Assembly (NCBI RefSeq): GCF_024723825.1
Contig: NZ_JANQBQ010000001.1
Location: 2,480,001-2,544,000, forward strand
DNA: 64,000 bases
Direction of reading: 5' to 3'
DNA from: Romboutsia lituseburensis
GTDB taxonomy: Bacteria; Bacillota; Clostridia; Peptostreptococcales; Peptostreptococcaceae
Each line of letters begins with the position of its first letter. Position 1 is the first letter of the stretch. Of this stretch, positions 1 to 12,677 are shown one piece after another. The notes beneath the pieces were generated by a model. That model saw nothing but the letters and a program-made list of their open reading frames with translations, had not been told where the DNA came from and did no database searches. Made by a program: the position numbers and the translations under genes.

Positions 1-815
<815 letters not shown>

Positions 816-858
816 ATTTTTTATTAAAGCAAATATCAAATAGAAGGGAGAGAACTCC

Positions 859-3800
859 TTGTTTGAATTAAACAATTTCGAGTCGATAAAGATAGCATTG
901 GCTTCTCCAGAAAAAATAAGACAATGGTCTAGAGGAGAAGTAAAGAAGCCAGAAACTATAAACTACCGTACACTTAAGCCAGAAAAAGATGGTCTATTCT
1001 GTGAAAGAATATTTGGACCTCAAAAAGATTGGGAGTGTCACTGTGGTAAATATAGAAGAGTAAGATATAAAGGTGTAGTTTGTGATAGATGTGGAGTAGA
1101 AGTTACGAAAGCTAAGGTAAGAAGAGAAAGAATGGGACATATAGAGCTAGCAGCTCCTATGTCTCATATCTGGTACTTCAAAGGGATACCAAGTAGAATG
1201 GGTCTTTTACTTGATATGTCTCCTAGATCTTTAGAGAAGATATTATACTTTGCTTCATATGTTGTAATTAATCCAGGAGAAACAGGATTAAATGCAAAGC
1301 AATTATTAACAGAAAAAGAATACAGAACTGCTGTTGAAAAGTATGGATACAATACTTTCACTGTAGGTATGGGTGCTGAAGCTGTAAAACAATTATTACA
1401 AAATATTGATTTAGAGCAAGAAAGTAAAGACTTAAGAGCTGACTTAAAAGATAGCACAGGACAAAAAAGAGTTAGAACAATAAGAAGATTAGAAGTGGTA
1501 GAAGCTTTCAAAAAATCTGGTAATAAGCCAGAATGGATGATACTAGAGGCTATACCAGTAATACCACCAGATTTAAGACCAATGGTTCAATTAGATGGGG
1601 GAAGATTTGCAACTTCTGATTTAAATGATTTATATAGAAGAGTTATAAACAGAAATAACAGATTAAAGAGATTATTAGAACTTGGAGCTCCTGACATAAT
1701 AGTAAGAAATGAAAAAAGAATGCTTCAAGAAGCAGTAGATGCTTTAATAGACAATGGTAGAAGAGGTAGACCTGTAACTGGACCTGGTAATAGACCACTT
1801 AAGTCATTATCAGATATGTTAAAAGGTAAGCAAGGACGTTTCCGTCAAAACTTACTTGGTAAACGTGTTGATTACTCGGGACGTTCGGTTATAGTTGTTG
1901 GACCAGAACTTAAATTCTATCAATGTGGTCTTCCAAAGAAAATGGCTCTTGAATTATTCAAGCCATTTGTTATGGATAAATTAGTTAAAGAAGGATATGC
2001 ACACAACATAAAGAGTGCTAAATCTATAGTAGAGAAAGTTAAGCCAGAGGTTTGGGATGTATTAGAAGACGTTATAAAGAGTCATCCAGTACTACTTAAC
2101 CGTGCGCCTACTCTTCATAGACTAGGTATCCAAGCATTTGAACCAATCTTAGTTGAAGGTAAAGCTATAAAGCTTCATCCACTTGTATGTACAGCGTACA
2201 ATGCCGACTTCGATGGTGACCAGATGGCAGTACACGTTCCTTTATCAGTTGAAGCACAAGCGGAAGCAAGATTCTTAATGTTATCTGTTAACAATATACT
2301 TGCTCCTAAAGATGGTACTCCAATAACTACTCCTTCTCAGGATATGGTTTTAGGATGTTACTACTTAACAATAGAAGCTCAAGGTGGAGAAAGAGGAACT
2401 GGAACAATCTTCAAAGATTATAATGAATTATTACTTGCTTATCAAAATCAAGCTGTTGAATTACATTCATTAGTAAAAATGAAAATAGTGCTTGAAGATG
2501 GAAGAAGTTCATTAGTTGAAAGTACAGTAGGTAGATTTATATTTAATGAAAATATACCACAAAACTTAGGATTTGTTGACAGAAATGTAGATGAATTTGG
2601 ATTAGAAATAGATTTCTTAGTTGACAAAAAAGCTTTAGGTAAAATCATAGATAAGTGTTTCAGAAGACATGGTAATTCAGATACTGCAGTAATGCTAGAC
2701 CATATAAAATCTTTAGGATTTAAATATTCTACAAGAGGTGGTATAACAGTTGCTGTTGCTGATATGAAGATACCAGAAGCTAAGAAAGCTTATATATCTG
2801 CTGCTGAAGAAAAAGTTGATAAATATGAAAAAGCATATAGAAGAGGTTTAATATCTAATGAAGAAAGATATGAAAGAGTTATAGAAACTTGGACAGAAAC
2901 TACTGAAAAAGTTACAGATGCTCTTATGGAAAACCTTGATAGATTAAATAATATATTCATAATGGCTCACTCTGGAGCCAGAGGTTCTAAGAACCAGATA
3001 AGACAGTTAGCTGGTATGCGTGGTCTGATGGCCAATGCATCAGGTAAAACAGTTGAAGTTCCAGTTAAATCTAACTTCCGTGAAGGTTTATCAGTAATGG
3101 AATACTTCACATCATCACATGGTGCTAGAAAGGGTCTTGCTGATACAGCACTACGTACTGCCGATTCAGGTTACTTAACAAGAAGACTTGTTGATGTCAG
3201 TCAAGATGTTATAGTAAGAGAAGTGGATTGTGGAACTTTAGATATAACTGAAGTAGCTGCTATAAAAGATGGAAATGAAGTAATAGAAGAAATATATGAC
3301 AGAATAGTTGGTAGATATACTATAGATGCTATAGTGCATCCACAAACTGGTGAAGTTATAGTTGAAGCTGATTCTATGATACAAGAAGATGAAGCTGATC
3401 AAATAGTAAAAGCAGGAATAGAACAAGTTGAAATAAGAACAGTTCTTAACTGTAAAACAAACCATGGAGTTTGTTCTAAGTGTTATGGTAGAAACCTTGC
3501 AACAGGTAAGGAAGTTAACATAGGTGAAGCTGTAGGTATAATAGCTGCTCAGTCAATCGGTGAGCCGGGTACACAGCTTACAATGCGTACTTTCCATACA
3601 GGTGGGGTAGCCGGTGGAGATATAACTCAAGGTCTTCCTAGGGTTGAGGAATTATTTGAAGCCAGAAAGCCAAAAGGTTTAGCTGTTATAACTGAAATAT
3701 CAGGTAGAGTTGAAATAGACGAAACTGGTAAGAGAAAAGAAGTTGTAGTAATACCAGAAACAGGTGAAAGTGAAACTTATGCAATACCTTACGGATCTAG

Positions 3801-4347
3801 AATAAGAGTAAAACAAGGTCAAATGGTTGTAGCCGGAGATCCTTTAACTCAAGGTTCTATAAATCCACATGATATAGTAAGAGTACAAGGTATAGGTGGA
3901 GTTCAAGAATATATAGTTAAAGAAGTCCAAAGAGTGTATAGAATGCAAGGGGTTGACGTTAACGATAAGCATATAGAAGTTATAGTAAGACAAATGCTAT
4001 CTAAAGTTAAGGTTGAAGATCCAGGAGATACAGATTTATTACCAGGTGGATATGAAGATGTATTAACATTCAACAAGTGCAACGAAGAAGCTATAGCTCA
4101 AGGACTAAGACCAGCTGTTGCTAAGAGAACATTACTTGGTATAACTAAGGCATCTCTTGCTACAGAATCGTTCTTATCTGCTGCATCATTCCAAGAAACT
4201 ACAAGAGTTTTAACTGAAGCAGCTATAAAAGGTAAGGAAGATCACTTAATAGGTCTAAAAGAAAATGTTATAATAGGTAAATTAATACCAGCTGGAACAG
4301 GTATGAAGAGATATAAAAACATAGCTGTTGAAACAGTTGAAGATTAA
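859..4347 (+). CDS. rpoC: RNA polymerase beta' subunit
   Basis: Largest RNA polymerase subunit, 1162 residues, a typical clostridial length. The N-terminal zinc ribbon is visible ([20 protein letters not shown]). The catalytic magnesium loop NADFDGD lies at about residues 448-454, and the trigger-loop region [16 protein letters not shown] near 900. A second zinc cluster is formed by the C-terminal cysteines around [15 protein letters not shown]. The start is TTG at 859, about 8 bases after a GAAGGGAG ribosome site; no better ATG lies upstream. In B. subtilis an L7Ae-like gene follows rpoC, but none is seen here: the next 311 bases are a promoter and leader. Confidence 0.99.
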   Translation: MFELNNFESIKIALASPEKIRQWSRGEVKKPETINYRTLKPEKDGLFCERIFGPQKDWECHCGKYRRVRYKGVVCDRCGVEVTKAKVRRERMGHIELAAPMSHIWYFKGIPSRMGLLLDMSPRSLEKILYFASYVVINPGETGLNAKQLLTEKEYRTAVEKYGYNTFTVGMGAEAVKQLLQNIDLEQESKDLRADLKDSTGQKRVRTIRRLEVVEAFKKSGNKPEWMILEAIPVIPPDLRPMVQLDGGRFATSDLNDLYRRVINRNNRLKRLLELGAPDIIVRNEKRMLQEAVDALIDNGRRGRPVTGPGNRPLKSLSDMLKGKQGRFRQNLLGKRVDYSGRSVIVVGPELKFYQCGLPKKMALELFKPFVMDKLVKEGYAHNIKSAKSIVEKVKPEVWDVLEDVIKSHPVLLNRAPTLHRLGIQAFEPILVEGKAIKLHPLVCTAYNADFDGDQMAVHVPLSVEAQAEARFLMLSVNNILAPKDGTPITTPSQDMVLGCYYLTIEAQGGERGTGTIFKDYNELLLAYQNQAVELHSLVKMKIVLEDGRSSLVESTVGRFIFNENIPQNLGFVDRNVDEFGLEIDFLVDKKALGKIIDKCFRRHGNSDTAVMLDHIKSLGFKYSTRGGITVAVADMKIPEAKKAYISAAEEKVDKYEKAYRRGLISNEERYERVIETWTETTEKVTDALMENLDRLNNIFIMAHSGARGSKNQIRQLAGMRGLMANASGKTVEVPVKSNFREGLSVMEYFTSSHGARKGLADTALRTADSGYLTRRLVDVSQDVIVREVDCGTLDITEVAAIKDGNEVIEEIYDRIVGRYTIDAIVHPQTGEVIVEADSMIQEDEADQIVKAGIEQVEIRTVLNCKTNHGVCSKCYGRNLATGKEVNIGEAVGIIAAQSIGEPGTQLTMRTFHTGGVAGGDITQGLPRVEELFEARKPKGLAVITEISGRVEIDETGKRKEVVVIPETGESETYAIPYGSRIRVKQGQMVVAGDPLTQGSINPHDIVRVQGIGGVQEYIVKEVQRVYRMQGVDVNDKHIEVIVRQMLSKVKVEDPGDTDLLPGGYEDVLTFNKCNEEAIAQGLRPAVAKRTLLGITKASLATESFLSAASFQETTRVLTEAAIKGKEDHLIGLKENVIIGKLIPAGTGMKRYKNIAVETVED

Positions 4348-4383
4348 TTATATAAATACAGTTATTTATAACATAAAGAAATC

Positions 4384-4412
4384 TTGACAGAGATTATCTC
4401 TGGTGATAAAAT
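4384..4412 (+). promoter_or_regulatory. Promoter of the rpsL-rpsG-fusA-tuf cluster
   Basis: A TTGACA hexamer (4384-4389) and a TAAAAT hexamer (4407-4412) are separated by exactly 17 bases, a near-consensus sigma-A promoter 37 bases after rpoC. It would start a transcript with a leader of about 240 bases before rpsL. Confidence 0.75.
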
Positions 4413-4658
4413 GTAAAAGTGTGCAATTGAAAGTCGACTAAGAGCTTAATAGTTCTTAGTGGCTTTTAAATTGACTTTTAATAAATAGTTAAGAACTAGC
4501 AGGCACCAAACTGCAAAGAGCTAAAACCACATTGATTGTGTGTTAATAGACATTTAATTGTAAAGTAACGAAAGTTACTATGTATACTCAATATGATAAT
4601 CATATTGATGTAGTTGGCGGTCATCAAGATCGAAATTTTTAAAAAGGAGGTGCATGTC
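4413..4658 (+). promoter_or_regulatory. Structured 5' leader of rpsL
   Basis: Untranslated stretch between the promoter and rpsL with several inverted repeats. A hairpin at 4437-4460 (ACTAAGA/TCTTAGT) sits inside an outer AAAGTC/GACTTT pairing (4430-4435 with 4473-4478). A second hairpin is AGTAAC-GAAA-GTTACT at 4564-4579, and a perfect 9-bp stem TCAATATGA/TCATATTGA lies at 4588-4608. No open frame with a ribosome site is seen. A role in autogenous control of the str cluster is inferred only. Confidence 0.45.
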
Positions 4659-5081
4659 ATGCCAACGATTAACCAATTAGTTCGTAAAAAAAGACAAGCA
4701 ATAGAAAAAAAATCTACTGCTCCAGCATTACAAAAAGGATATGATTCTTTACACAAGAAAATAACTGATGCAAGTGCTCCACAAAAAAGAGGAGTTTGTA
4801 CTTCAGTAAAAACAGTTACTCCTAAGAAACCTAACTCAGCTTTAAGAAAAGTTGCGAGAGTTAGATTAACAAACGGAATAGAAGTTTCTGCTTATATACC
4901 AGGTGAAGGCCATAACTTACAAGAGCATAGTGTTGTTCTTATAAGAGGAGGAAGAGTAAAAGACCTTCCAGGGGTTAGATACCACATACTTAGAGGTACA
5001 TTAGATACAGCAGGTGTTGATAAGAGAATGCAAGCTAGATCTAAGTACGGTGCTAAGAGACCTAAAGCTGCAAAGAAATAG
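4659..5081 (+). CDS. rpsL: 30S ribosomal protein S12
   Basis: Decoding-centre protein of the small subunit, 140 residues. The conserved [20 protein letters not shown] block is present; its lysine-rich loop is the classical site of streptomycin-resistance changes. The [18 protein letters not shown] block is also present. The ATG at 4659 is chosen because AAAAAGGAGGTG lies 7-8 bases upstream. An in-frame TTG at 4614 would add 15 residues with no family match. First gene of the rpsL-rpsG-fusA-tuf string; the residues at the resistance positions look wild type. Confidence 0.97.
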   Translation: MPTINQLVRKKRQAIEKKSTAPALQKGYDSLHKKITDASAPQKRGVCTSVKTVTPKKPNSALRKVARVRLTNGIEVSAYIPGEGHNLQEHSVVLIRGGRVKDLPGVRYHILRGTLDTAGVDKRMQARSKYGAKRPKAAKK

Positions 5082-5180
5082 TAAAAACTAACAATTGATT
5101 ATATGTGCGGTGCTTTAAATATATATATAGATATTTATGGCATCACGGCATTTAAATTATGTCGAGTACCTATGATTTAA

Positions 5181-5678
<498 letters not shown>

Positions 5679-5734
5679 TTAGTAGGATATAAAGATACCT
5701 TTAATAAAAAAGGGATATCATAAGGAGGAGAACC

Positions 5735-7801
5735 ATGGCTAGAAAGTTTCCTTTAGAAAGAACTAGGAATATAGGAATCATGGCTCATATAGATGCAGGA
5801 AAAACTACTACTACAGAAAGAATCCTATTCTATACAGGGCAAACTCATAAAATAGGAGAAACTCACGAAGGAGCTTCTCAAATGGACTGGATGGAGCAAG
5901 AGAAGGAGAGAGGTATAACAATAACTTCTGCTGCTACTACTGCTGCTTGGAAAGACCATAGAATAAACATAATAGATACACCAGGACACGTCGATTTCAC
6001 AGTTGAGGTTGAAAGATCTCTAAGAGTTCTTGACGGTTCAGTTGCAGTATTCTGTGCTAAAGGTGGGGTTGAACCTCAATCTGAGAACGTATGGAGACAA
6101 GCTGATAACTACGGAGTACCTAGAGTGGCATTCGTAAATAAAATGGACATCATGGGTGCAGACTTCTACAATGTTGTAGCTATGATGAAAGATAGATTAG
6201 CTGCTAATGCAGTTCCAGTTCAATTACCAATAGGTAAAGAAGACTGGTTAGAAGGTGAAGTTGACCTTGTAGAAATGTGTGCTCACATATACAAAGACGA
6301 CTTAGGAGTAGAAATAATAAAAACAGATATACCAGAAGATATGAAAGAATTAGCTCAAGAGTGGAGAGAAAAGCTTGTAGAAGCTGTTGCTGAAACTGAT
6401 GAAGAGTTAATGATGAAATATCTTGAAGGTGAAGAATTCACTGTTGAAGAAATAAAGGCTGCTCTAAGAAAAGCTACTATAGCATGTGAACTTAACCCAG
6501 TATTCTGTGGTTCTGCTTACAAGAACAAAGGTGTTCAGTTATTATTAGATGGTGTTGTTGATTACTTACCAGCTCCAACTGATATAGCTTCTATAAAAGG
6601 TATATTAGAAGATGGTGAAGAAGCAGAAAGACATTCATCTGATGAAGAACCATTCTCAGCTTTAGCATTCAAAATAATGACTGACCCATTCGTTGGGAAG
6701 TTAGCATTCTTCAGAGTTTACTCTGGAGTAATATCAAGTGGATCTTACGTTCTAAACGCTACTAAGAATAAGAGAGAGAGATTAGGACGTATACTACAAA
6801 TGCATGCTAATACTAGAGAAGAAATAACTGAAGTATATGCAGGAGACATAGCTGCAGCTGTTGGATTAAAAGATACTACTACTGGAGATACTTTATGTGA
6901 TCCAGGTCATCCAATCGTACTTGAAACTATGGAATTCCCTGAGCCAGTTATATCTGTTGCTATAGAGCCTAAGTCAAAAGCTGCTCAAGAAAAAATGGGT
7001 GTTGCTCTTCAAAAATTAGTTGAAGAAGATCCAACTTTCAGAGTTAGAACTGATGAAGAAACAGGACAAACTATAATATCAGGTATGGGTGAATTACACT
7101 TAGAGATAATAGTTGATAGATTATTAAGAGAATTCAAAGTTGAAGCTAACGTTGGAGCTCCTCAAGTTGCTTATAGAGAAACTATAACTCAACCAGTTGA
7201 TATAGAATACAAGTATTCTAAGCAATCAGGTGGTAGAGGACAATACGGTCACGTTAAGATCAGAGTTAACCCTCAAGAACCAGGTGCTGGTTACAAGTTC
7301 GAAAACAAAACTGTTGGTGGATCTGTACCTAAAGAATATGTTGGACCAACTGATGCAGGTATACAAGGTGCTATGGCATCTGGTGTAGTTGCTGGATTCC
7401 CAGTTGTTGACGTTGCTGTTGAATTATACGATGGTTCTTACCATGAAGTCGATTCATCAGAAATGGCATTCAAAATGGCTGGTTCAATGGCTATGAAAGA
7501 AGCTTTAAGAAAAGGAAATGCTGTACTGTTAGAGCCTTACTTCAAAGTAGAAGTTGTTACTCCTGAAGATTACATGGGAGACGTTATGGGTGGATTAAAC
7601 TCTAAGAGAGGTTTAATACAAGGTATGGAAGCTAGATCTGGTGCACAAGTTATAAATGCATTCGTTCCACTTTCAGAAATGTTCGGATACTCTACTGAGT
7701 TAAGATCATCTACTCAAGGTCGTGCAACTTACACAATGATATTCGACCACTACGAGCAAGTTCCAGCTTCAGTTGCTAAGAAAATAGCTGAAGGAAAATA
7801 A
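5735..7801 (+). CDS. fusA: Translation elongation factor G
   Basis: GTPase that drives translocation on the ribosome, 688 residues. The G1 P-loop AHIDAGKTT is at residues 17-25, G3 DTPGH at 81-85 and G4 NKMD at 135-138. Domain IV/V landmarks include [13 protein letters not shown] and the C-terminal [26 protein letters not shown] lies just before the ATG at 5735. Standard str-operon position 56 bases after rpsG, with no oddity seen. Confidence 0.99.
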   Translation: MARKFPLERTRNIGIMAHIDAGKTTTTERILFYTGQTHKIGETHEGASQMDWMEQEKERGITITSAATTAAWKDHRINIIDTPGHVDFTVEVERSLRVLDGSVAVFCAKGGVEPQSENVWRQADNYGVPRVAFVNKMDIMGADFYNVVAMMKDRLAANAVPVQLPIGKEDWLEGEVDLVEMCAHIYKDDLGVEIIKTDIPEDMKELAQEWREKLVEAVAETDEELMMKYLEGEEFTVEEIKAALRKATIACELNPVFCGSAYKNKGVQLLLDGVVDYLPAPTDIASIKGILEDGEEAERHSSDEEPFSALAFKIMTDPFVGKLAFFRVYSGVISSGSYVLNATKNKRERLGRILQMHANTREEITEVYAGDIAAAVGLKDTTTGDTLCDPGHPIVLETMEFPEPVISVAIEPKSKAAQEKMGVALQKLVEEDPTFRVRTDEETGQTIISGMGELHLEIIVDRLLREFKVEANVGAPQVAYRETITQPVDIEYKYSKQSGGRGQYGHVKIRVNPQEPGAGYKFENKTVGGSVPKEYVGPTDAGIQGAMASGVVAGFPVVDVAVELYDGSYHEVDSSEMAFKMAGSMAMKEALRKGNAVLLEPYFKVEVVTPEDYMGDVMGGLNSKRGLIQGMEARSGAQVINAFVPLSEMFGYSTELRSSTQGRATYTMIFDHYEQVPASVAKKIAEGK

Positions 7802-7828
7802 TAATTTTTAAATAAAATAGTATAATAA

Positions 7829-7856
7829 GTAAGACGGAGTAAATACTCTGTCTTAC
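7829..7856 (+). other. Hairpin between fusA and tuf
   Basis: GTAAGAC and GTCTTAC flank an inner GAGT/ACTC pairing around an AAAT loop. No T-run follows, so it does not look like an intrinsic terminator. It could be an mRNA processing or stability element separating fusA from the highly expressed tuf. Confidence 0.5.
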
Positions 7857-7884
7857 ATAAATATATATAGGGAGGTATTTCAAA

Positions 7885-9078
7885 ATGGCTAAAGCTAAAT
7901 TTGAAAGAAATAAACCACACGTTAATATAGGAACAATAGGTCACGTTGACCACGGTAAAACTACATTAACAGCAGCAATAACAAAAACATTATTCGATAG
8001 ATATCAATTAGGAGAAGCTGTAGACTTTGCTAACATAGATAAAGCTCCAGAAGAAAGAGAAAGAGGGATCACAATCTCTACTGCTCACGTTGAATATGAA
8101 ACTCCAAACAGACATTATGCTCACGTTGACTGCCCAGGACATGCTGACTACGTTAAGAACATGATAACAGGAGCTGCTCAAATGGACGGTGCTATATTAG
8201 TTTGTTCAGCAACAGATGGACCAATGCCTCAAACTAGAGAGCATATATTATTATCAAGACAAGTTGGTGTACCATACATAGTAGTATTCTTAAACAAATG
8301 TGATATGGTAGACGATGAAGAATTATTAGAGTTAGTTGAAATGGAAGTTAGAGACTTATTAAATGAGTACGAATTCCCAGGAGATGATACTCCAATAGTA
8401 AGAGGATCTGCTTTAATGGCATTACAAGATTCAGCTTCAGAGTGGGGAGATAAGATAGTAGATTTATTCAATCAAATAGATGAATATATACCAGCTCCAG
8501 AAAGAGATGTAGATAAAGACTTCTTAATGCCAGTAGAAGACGTATTCTCTATAACAGGAAGAGGAACAGTTGCTACAGGTAGAGTAGAAAGAGGAGTATT
8601 AAAGGTTCAAGATGAAGTTGAATTAGTAGGTTTATCTGAAGAGCCAAGAAAAATGGTAGTAACAGGAGTAGAAATGTTCAGAAAATTATTAGATCAAGCA
8701 CAAGCTGGAGATAATATAGGAGCATTAATAAGAGGGGTACAAAGAAACGAAATCGAAAGAGGACAAGTATTAGCTAAGCCAGGAACAGTTAAAGCACATA
8801 CAAAATTCATGGCAGAAGTATACGTTCTTAAAAAAGAAGAGGGTGGAAGACATACTCCATTCTTTGATGGATACAGACCACAGTTCTACTTTAGAACAAC
8901 TGACGTTACAGGAGCTTGTAAATTACCAGATGGAATAGAAATGGTAATGCCAGGAGATAACGTAACTATGCAAGTTGAGTTAATAAACTCAATATGCGTT
9001 GAAGAAGGATTAAGATTCGCAATAAGAGAAGGTGGAAGAACAGTAGCATCAGGTGTTGTTGCTTCTATAGTTGAATAA
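7885..9078 (+). CDS. tuf: Translation elongation factor Tu
   Basis: GTPase that delivers aminoacyl-tRNA to the ribosomal A site; 397 residues. G1 GHVDHGKTT is at residues 19-27, followed by [10 protein letters not shown] (G3) and NKCDMVD (G4). The C-terminal beta-barrel segments include [25 protein letters not shown] precedes the ATG. The gene closes the str cluster and is followed by a strong terminator. Codon choice is strongly biased to AGA, GGA and TTA, as expected for very high expression in this AT-rich genome. Confidence 0.99.
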   Translation: MAKAKFERNKPHVNIGTIGHVDHGKTTLTAAITKTLFDRYQLGEAVDFANIDKAPEERERGITISTAHVEYETPNRHYAHVDCPGHADYVKNMITGAAQMDGAILVCSATDGPMPQTREHILLSRQVGVPYIVVFLNKCDMVDDEELLELVEMEVRDLLNEYEFPGDDTPIVRGSALMALQDSASEWGDKIVDLFNQIDEYIPAPERDVDKDFLMPVEDVFSITGRGTVATGRVERGVLKVQDEVELVGLSEEPRKMVVTGVEMFRKLLDQAQAGDNIGALIRGVQRNEIERGQVLAKPGTVKAHTKFMAEVYVLKKEEGGRHTPFFDGYRPQFYFRTTDVTGACKLPDGIEMVMPGDNVTMQVELINSICVEEGLRFAIREGGRTVASGVVASIVE

Positions 9079-9110
9079 TCTTCGATTATATACGATTAAT
9101 CAATAGATAA

Positions 9111-9137
9111 AAAGAGGGGGATAACCCCTCTTTTTTT
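9111..9137 (+). terminator. Intrinsic terminator after tuf
   Basis: AAAGAGGGG and CCCCTCTTT pair around a GATAA loop, followed by seven T. It ends the str transcription unit before the S10 promoters. Confidence 0.93.
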
Positions 9138-9187
9138 GTATTATGAAAAAAAATACTAAATAGTAATAATATACTAGCTATATTTCG

Positions 9188-9216
9188 TTGACAATTGCGT
9201 TCAAATTTTATATACT
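9188..9216 (+). promoter_or_regulatory. Promoter upstream of the S10 cluster, P1
   Basis: TTGACA (9188-9193), a 17-base spacer, then TATACT (9211-9216). It lies 50 bases past the tuf terminator and about 270 bases upstream of rpsJ, which gives a long leader. Confidence 0.75.
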
Positions 9217-9302
9217 AAGTTAGTGCTTTGATAGAGAAACAAGTCGAGTTTGGAACTAAGTTTTACATAAAAAAATAAATTTTGTAAAATTATAAAAAAA
9301 AC

Positions 9303-9331
9303 TTGAAAAAATGTAAATAATGATATAAAAT
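9303..9331 (+). promoter_or_regulatory. Second possible promoter for the S10 cluster, P2
   Basis: TTGAAA (9303-9308), 17 bases, then TAAAAT (9326-9331) in a very AT-rich stretch. It is weaker evidence than P1 because chance matches are easy here. Confidence 0.5.
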
Positions 9332-9336
9332 ATAAT

Positions 9337-9488
9337 AGTGTGCTTGAGAGATACGAAGTAAAAAAACTAAATCTTAGTTAGGAGCGACCTAATGTCGAAT
9401 GTAAATTTACAACACACCCGGAGCAGTGTATCGGCATAAGTCGCGCGTAACATATAAGATAAACGTGCGATAAAGGAGGGAAATTACA
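9337..9488 (+). promoter_or_regulatory. Structured leader of rpsJ (S10 cluster)
   Basis: About 150 bases that are noticeably richer in G and C than the flanks and full of inverted repeats. AACTA/TAGTT and CGAC/GTCG form short hairpins. ACAC/GTGT encloses CCCGGAGCA. TCGCGCGT (9441-9448) pairs with ACGTGCGA (9463-9470) directly before the AAAGGAGGG ribosome site. The structure next to the ribosome site suggests control of S10 cluster expression, but no named RNA family is recognised. Confidence 0.5.
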
Positions 9489-9800
9489 ATGGCTAACAAT
9501 GAAAAAATAAGAATAAGATTAAAGTCATATGACCACAAATTATTAGATTTTTCAGCTGGGAAAATAGTTGAAACTGCTAAAAAGGCTGGATCACAAGTTT
9601 CAGGACCTGTGCCATTACCAACAGAAAAGCAAGTTGTAACTATATTAAGAGCTGTGCATAAGTATAAAGACTCTAGAGAGCAATTTGAAATAAGAACTCA
9701 CAAGAGATTAATAGACATAGCTAACCCAACACCTAAAACAGTTGACTCTTTAATGAGATTAGACTTACCAGCTGGTGTTGATATAGAAATAAAGTTATAA
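9489..9800 (+). CDS. rpsJ: 30S ribosomal protein S10
   Basis: Small-subunit head protein, which in many bacteria is also the NusE partner of NusB in antitermination; 103 residues. [23 protein letters not shown] and [33 protein letters not shown] (family signature, split here) identify it. First gene of the S10 cluster, with AAAGGAGGG upstream. Confidence 0.97.
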   Translation: MANNEKIRIRLKSYDHKLLDFSAGKIVETAKKAGSQVSGPVPLPTEKQVVTILRAVHKYKDSREQFEIRTHKRLIDIANPTPKTVDSLMRLDLPAGVDIEIKL

Positions 9801-9807
9801 TAGCAAC

Positions 9808-9840
9808 CTAAGATATGATCCTATAAGGTAACTATCTTAG
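9808..9840 (+). other. Hairpin between rpsJ and rplC
   Basis: CTAAGATA (9808-9815) and TATCTTAG (9833-9840) form a perfect 8-bp stem with a 17-base loop and no T-run. It is probably an mRNA processing or stability element rather than a terminator. Confidence 0.45.
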
Positions 9841-9893
9841 AATGATTATATAAATATGTATAATCCGCTGTAAGAATTATAGGAGGTGCTAAT

Positions 9894-10523
9894 ATGAAAG
9901 GAATATTAGGAAAAAAATTAGGTATGACTCAAATATTCACTGAAGAAGGTATAGTAATACCTGTAACAGTTGTTGAGGCAGGACCAAACGTTGTAACTCA
10001 AATAAAAACAGTTGAGAAAGACGGATACACTGCAGTACAAGTAGGTTTCGGAGATGCTAAAGAGAAATCTTTAAACAAGCCTCAAAAAGGTCACTTAGCT
10101 GCTGCTAACGTATTAAAGAAACACTTAAAAGAATTTAGAGTAGATTCTGTAGAAGAATTCACAGTTGGACAAGAAATAAAAGCTGACTTATTCGCTGCAG
10201 GTGAAAAAATAGATGTAACTGGAACAAGTAAAGGTAAGGGATTCCAAGGTCCAATAAAAAGACATGGACAATCTAGAGGTCCTGAATCTCACGGTTCTAG
10301 ATACCACAGAAGACCAGGATCAATGGGAGCTTGTTCTTTCCCTGGTAGAGTTTTCAAAAACAAAAAATTAGCTGGACACATGGGTAGCGTTAAAGTTACA
10401 GTTCAAAACTTAGAAGTTGTTAAAGTAGACGCTGATAAGAACCTTATATTAGTTAAGGGTGCTATACCAGGACCTAAAGGTTCAGTAGTAACTATAAAGG
10501 AAGCAGTTAAGTCTTCTAAATAA
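9894..10523 (+). CDS. rplC: 50S ribosomal protein L3
   Basis: Early-assembly large-subunit protein whose long loop reaches the peptidyl-transferase centre; 209 residues. [17 protein letters not shown] starts the protein. The loop [17 protein letters not shown] with [19 protein letters not shown], including the glutamine that is methylated in other bacteria, is conserved. ATAGGAGGTG precedes the ATG. Confidence 0.98.
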   Translation: MKGILGKKLGMTQIFTEEGIVIPVTVVEAGPNVVTQIKTVEKDGYTAVQVGFGDAKEKSLNKPQKGHLAAANVLKKHLKEFRVDSVEEFTVGQEIKADLFAAGEKIDVTGTSKGKGFQGPIKRHGQSRGPESHGSRYHRRPGSMGACSFPGRVFKNKKLAGHMGSVKVTVQNLEVVKVDADKNLILVKGAIPGPKGSVVTIKEAVKSSK

Positions 10524-10551
10524 TGACTAACCTAAGAAAGGAGGAAGCACG

Positions 10552-11175
10552 ATGCCAAAATTAAATGTATTAAATATTAATGGACAAAATGTTGGAGAAA
10601 TAGAATTAGTAGATTCTATATTCAACGTAGAAGTTAATGAACATGTTTTATATGAGGTTGTTAAAAACCAATTAGCAAACAAGAGACAAGGTACTCAATC
10701 TGCTAAAACTAGAGCAGAAGTTAGAGGTGGCGGAAGAAAACCTTGGAAACAAAAAGGAACAGGTAGAGCTAGACAAGGTTCTATAAGAGCTGTACAATGG
10801 GTTGGTGGAGGAGTTGCTTTTGCACCTAAGCCAAGAAACTACAGCTACACATTACCTAAAAAGGTAAGAAGATTAGCTATGAAGAGTGCTTTATCTTCAA
10901 AAGTACAAAATGGAGAAATAATAGTATTAGATGCTTTAACAATGGAAGCTCCTAAGACTAAAGAATTCGCTCAAATATTAAAGAACATAAACGCTGGAAA
11001 GAAAGCTTTAGTAGTAACTGCTGAAAACAATACTAACGTAATAAAATCAGCTGCTAACATAGAAGGTGTTGCAACTGCTACAGTTAACACTATAAACGTT
11101 TATGATATATTAAAATACGATTCATTCGTAATAACTACAGACGCTGTTAAAAAAGTGGAGGAGGTGTACGCATAA
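10552..11175 (+). CDS. rplD: 50S ribosomal protein L4
   Basis: Exit-tunnel protein, 207 residues. The basic loop [19 protein letters not shown] that projects into the tunnel is conserved. Changes in this loop are known elsewhere to affect macrolide binding; nothing unusual is seen here. In E. coli L4 represses its own S10 operon; whether that happens in this lineage is unknown. The stop overlaps the rplW start by one base. Confidence 0.97.
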   Translation: MPKLNVLNINGQNVGEIELVDSIFNVEVNEHVLYEVVKNQLANKRQGTQSAKTRAEVRGGGRKPWKQKGTGRARQGSIRAVQWVGGGVAFAPKPRNYSYTLPKKVRRLAMKSALSSKVQNGEIIVLDALTMEAPKTKEFAQILKNINAGKKALVVTAENNTNVIKSAANIEGVATATVNTINVYDILKYDSFVITTDAVKKVEEVYA

Positions 11176-11468
11176 TGATGACTAATCCACATGATATAAT
11201 AAAGAAGCCAGTTGTAACTGAGCAAAGTATGTTAGAAATGGCTAGCAAGAAATATACTTTCGTTGTGGCTAAAGATGCTAACAAAACTGAAATAAAAAAA
11301 GCTGTAGAAGCTATATTCGGAGTTAATGTAGAAAAAGTTAACACATTAAACTACGATGGAAAAGTTAAGAGAATGGGTAGACATGAAGGAAGAACTGCAA
11401 GCTTTAAGAAAGCAGTGGTTAAATTAACTGCTGATAGTAAAGAAATAGAATTCTTCCAAGGAATGTAA
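11175..11468 (+). CDS. rplW: 50S ribosomal protein L23
   Basis: Protein at the tunnel exit that docks trigger factor and SRP; 97 residues. The N-terminal [13 protein letters not shown] and central [19 protein letters not shown] are family signatures. Two consecutive ATG codons follow the rplD stop (TAATG arrangement), with GGAGGAGGTG inside the rplD end serving both; the second ATG at 11178 is equally possible. Translational coupling to rplD is likely. Confidence 0.96.
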   Translation: MMTNPHDIIKKPVVTEQSMLEMASKKYTFVVAKDANKTEIKKAVEAIFGVNVEKVNTLNYDGKVKRMGRHEGRTASFKKAVVKLTADSKEIEFFQGM

Positions 11469-11498
11469 TTATCCTACTAAACGAAGGAGGGAAAACAG

Positions 11499-12329
11499 AT
11501 GGCTATAAAAAAGTTTAAACCAACTTCTCCTGCCTTAAGACAAATGACAGTTTTAGTTTCTGATGAAATAACTTGCAATCAACCAGAAAGATCTCTTTTA
11601 GTTTCTTTAAAGAAGAACTCTGGTAGAAATGCACACGGAAAAATAACTGTTCGTCACAGAGGTGGAGGAAACAGAAGAAAATATAGAATAATAGATTTCA
11701 AAAGAAATAAAGACGGAGTACCTGCTAAGGTTGCTACTGTTGAATACGATCCAAACAGAACTGCTAACATAGCTTTATTACACTATGCAGATGGTGAAAA
11801 GAGATATATATTAGCTCCTGTTGGAATGAACGTTGGAGATACAATATTATCTGGACCAACAGCTGACATAAAGCCAGGAAATGCATTAGCATTAAAGGAT
11901 ATGCCAGTAGGTACAGTAATACACAATATAGAATTAAAGCCAGGAAAAGGAGCTCAATTAGTTAGATCTGCTGGAGTTTCTGCTCAATTAATGGCTAAAG
12001 AAGGAAAGAAAGCTTTATTAAGATTACCATCAGGAGAAATGAGATTCGTTTCTATAGACTGTAAAGCTACTATAGGACAAGTTGGTAACATAGAACACGG
12101 TAACGTTGTTATAGGTAAAGCAGGTAGAAAAAGACATATGGGTATAAGACCTACTGTTAGAGGTTCTGTAATGAACCCTTGTGACCATCCACACGGTGGT
12201 GGGGAAGGTAGAACTTCAATAGGTAGACCTTCACCAGTTACTCCATGGGGTAAACCAGCTCTTGGATACAAAACTAGAAAGAAAAACAAAGCTTCTGATA
12301 AGTTAATAGTATCAAGAAGAACTAAGTAA
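11499..12329 (+). CDS. rplB: 50S ribosomal protein L2
   Basis: Large-subunit core protein needed for subunit association and peptidyl-transferase activity; 276 residues. [19 protein letters not shown] near the N-terminus and [19 protein letters not shown], which holds the highly conserved histidine, near the C-terminus are clear. It ends in a basic tail typical of L2. GAAGGAGGG precedes the ATG. Confidence 0.98.
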   Translation: MAIKKFKPTSPALRQMTVLVSDEITCNQPERSLLVSLKKNSGRNAHGKITVRHRGGGNRRKYRIIDFKRNKDGVPAKVATVEYDPNRTANIALLHYADGEKRYILAPVGMNVGDTILSGPTADIKPGNALALKDMPVGTVIHNIELKPGKGAQLVRSAGVSAQLMAKEGKKALLRLPSGEMRFVSIDCKATIGQVGNIEHGNVVIGKAGRKRHMGIRPTVRGSVMNPCDHPHGGGEGRTSIGRPSPVTPWGKPALGYKTRKKNKASDKLIVSRRTK

Positions 12330-12364
12330 TAGATTTACTTTTCACTCGGAAAGGAGGAATTTAA

Positions 12365-12646
12365 ATGTCAAGATCAACTAAAAAAGGACCTTTCGTCCAT
12401 GCGAGACTTTTAAAGAAGATAGATGCAATGAACGCTGCTGGAAATAAAGAAGTTATAAAGACTTGGTCAAGAACTTCAACTATATTCCCTCAAATGGTAG
12501 AACATACTATAGCTGTTCATGATGGAAGAAGACATGTGCCTGTTTTCATAACAGAAGACATGGTTGGACATAAGTTAGGTGAATTCGTTCCTACAAGAAC
12601 TTTCAAAGGTCACAAGGACGATGAAAAATCTAATAAGAGAAAATAA
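12365..12646 (+). CDS. rpsS: 30S ribosomal protein S19
   Basis: Small-subunit head protein that contacts the A-site finger of 23S rRNA; 93 residues. [36 protein letters not shown] and [16 protein letters not shown] are diagnostic. It has the usual S10-cluster position between rplB and rplV and a strong ribosome site. Confidence 0.97.
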   Translation: MSRSTKKGPFVHARLLKKIDAMNAAGNKEVIKTWSRTSTIFPQMVEHTIAVHDGRRHVPVFITEDMVGHKLGEFVPTRTFKGHKDDEKSNKRK

Positions 12647-12677
12647 TAATTTCTGACTAAGGAAGGAGGAATAGCAA

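Noticed and set aside
4614-4658. 15-residue N-terminal extension of S12 from a TTG start
   Set aside because: S12 homologues start at MPTINQL, and the Shine-Dalgarno is positioned for the ATG at 4659.
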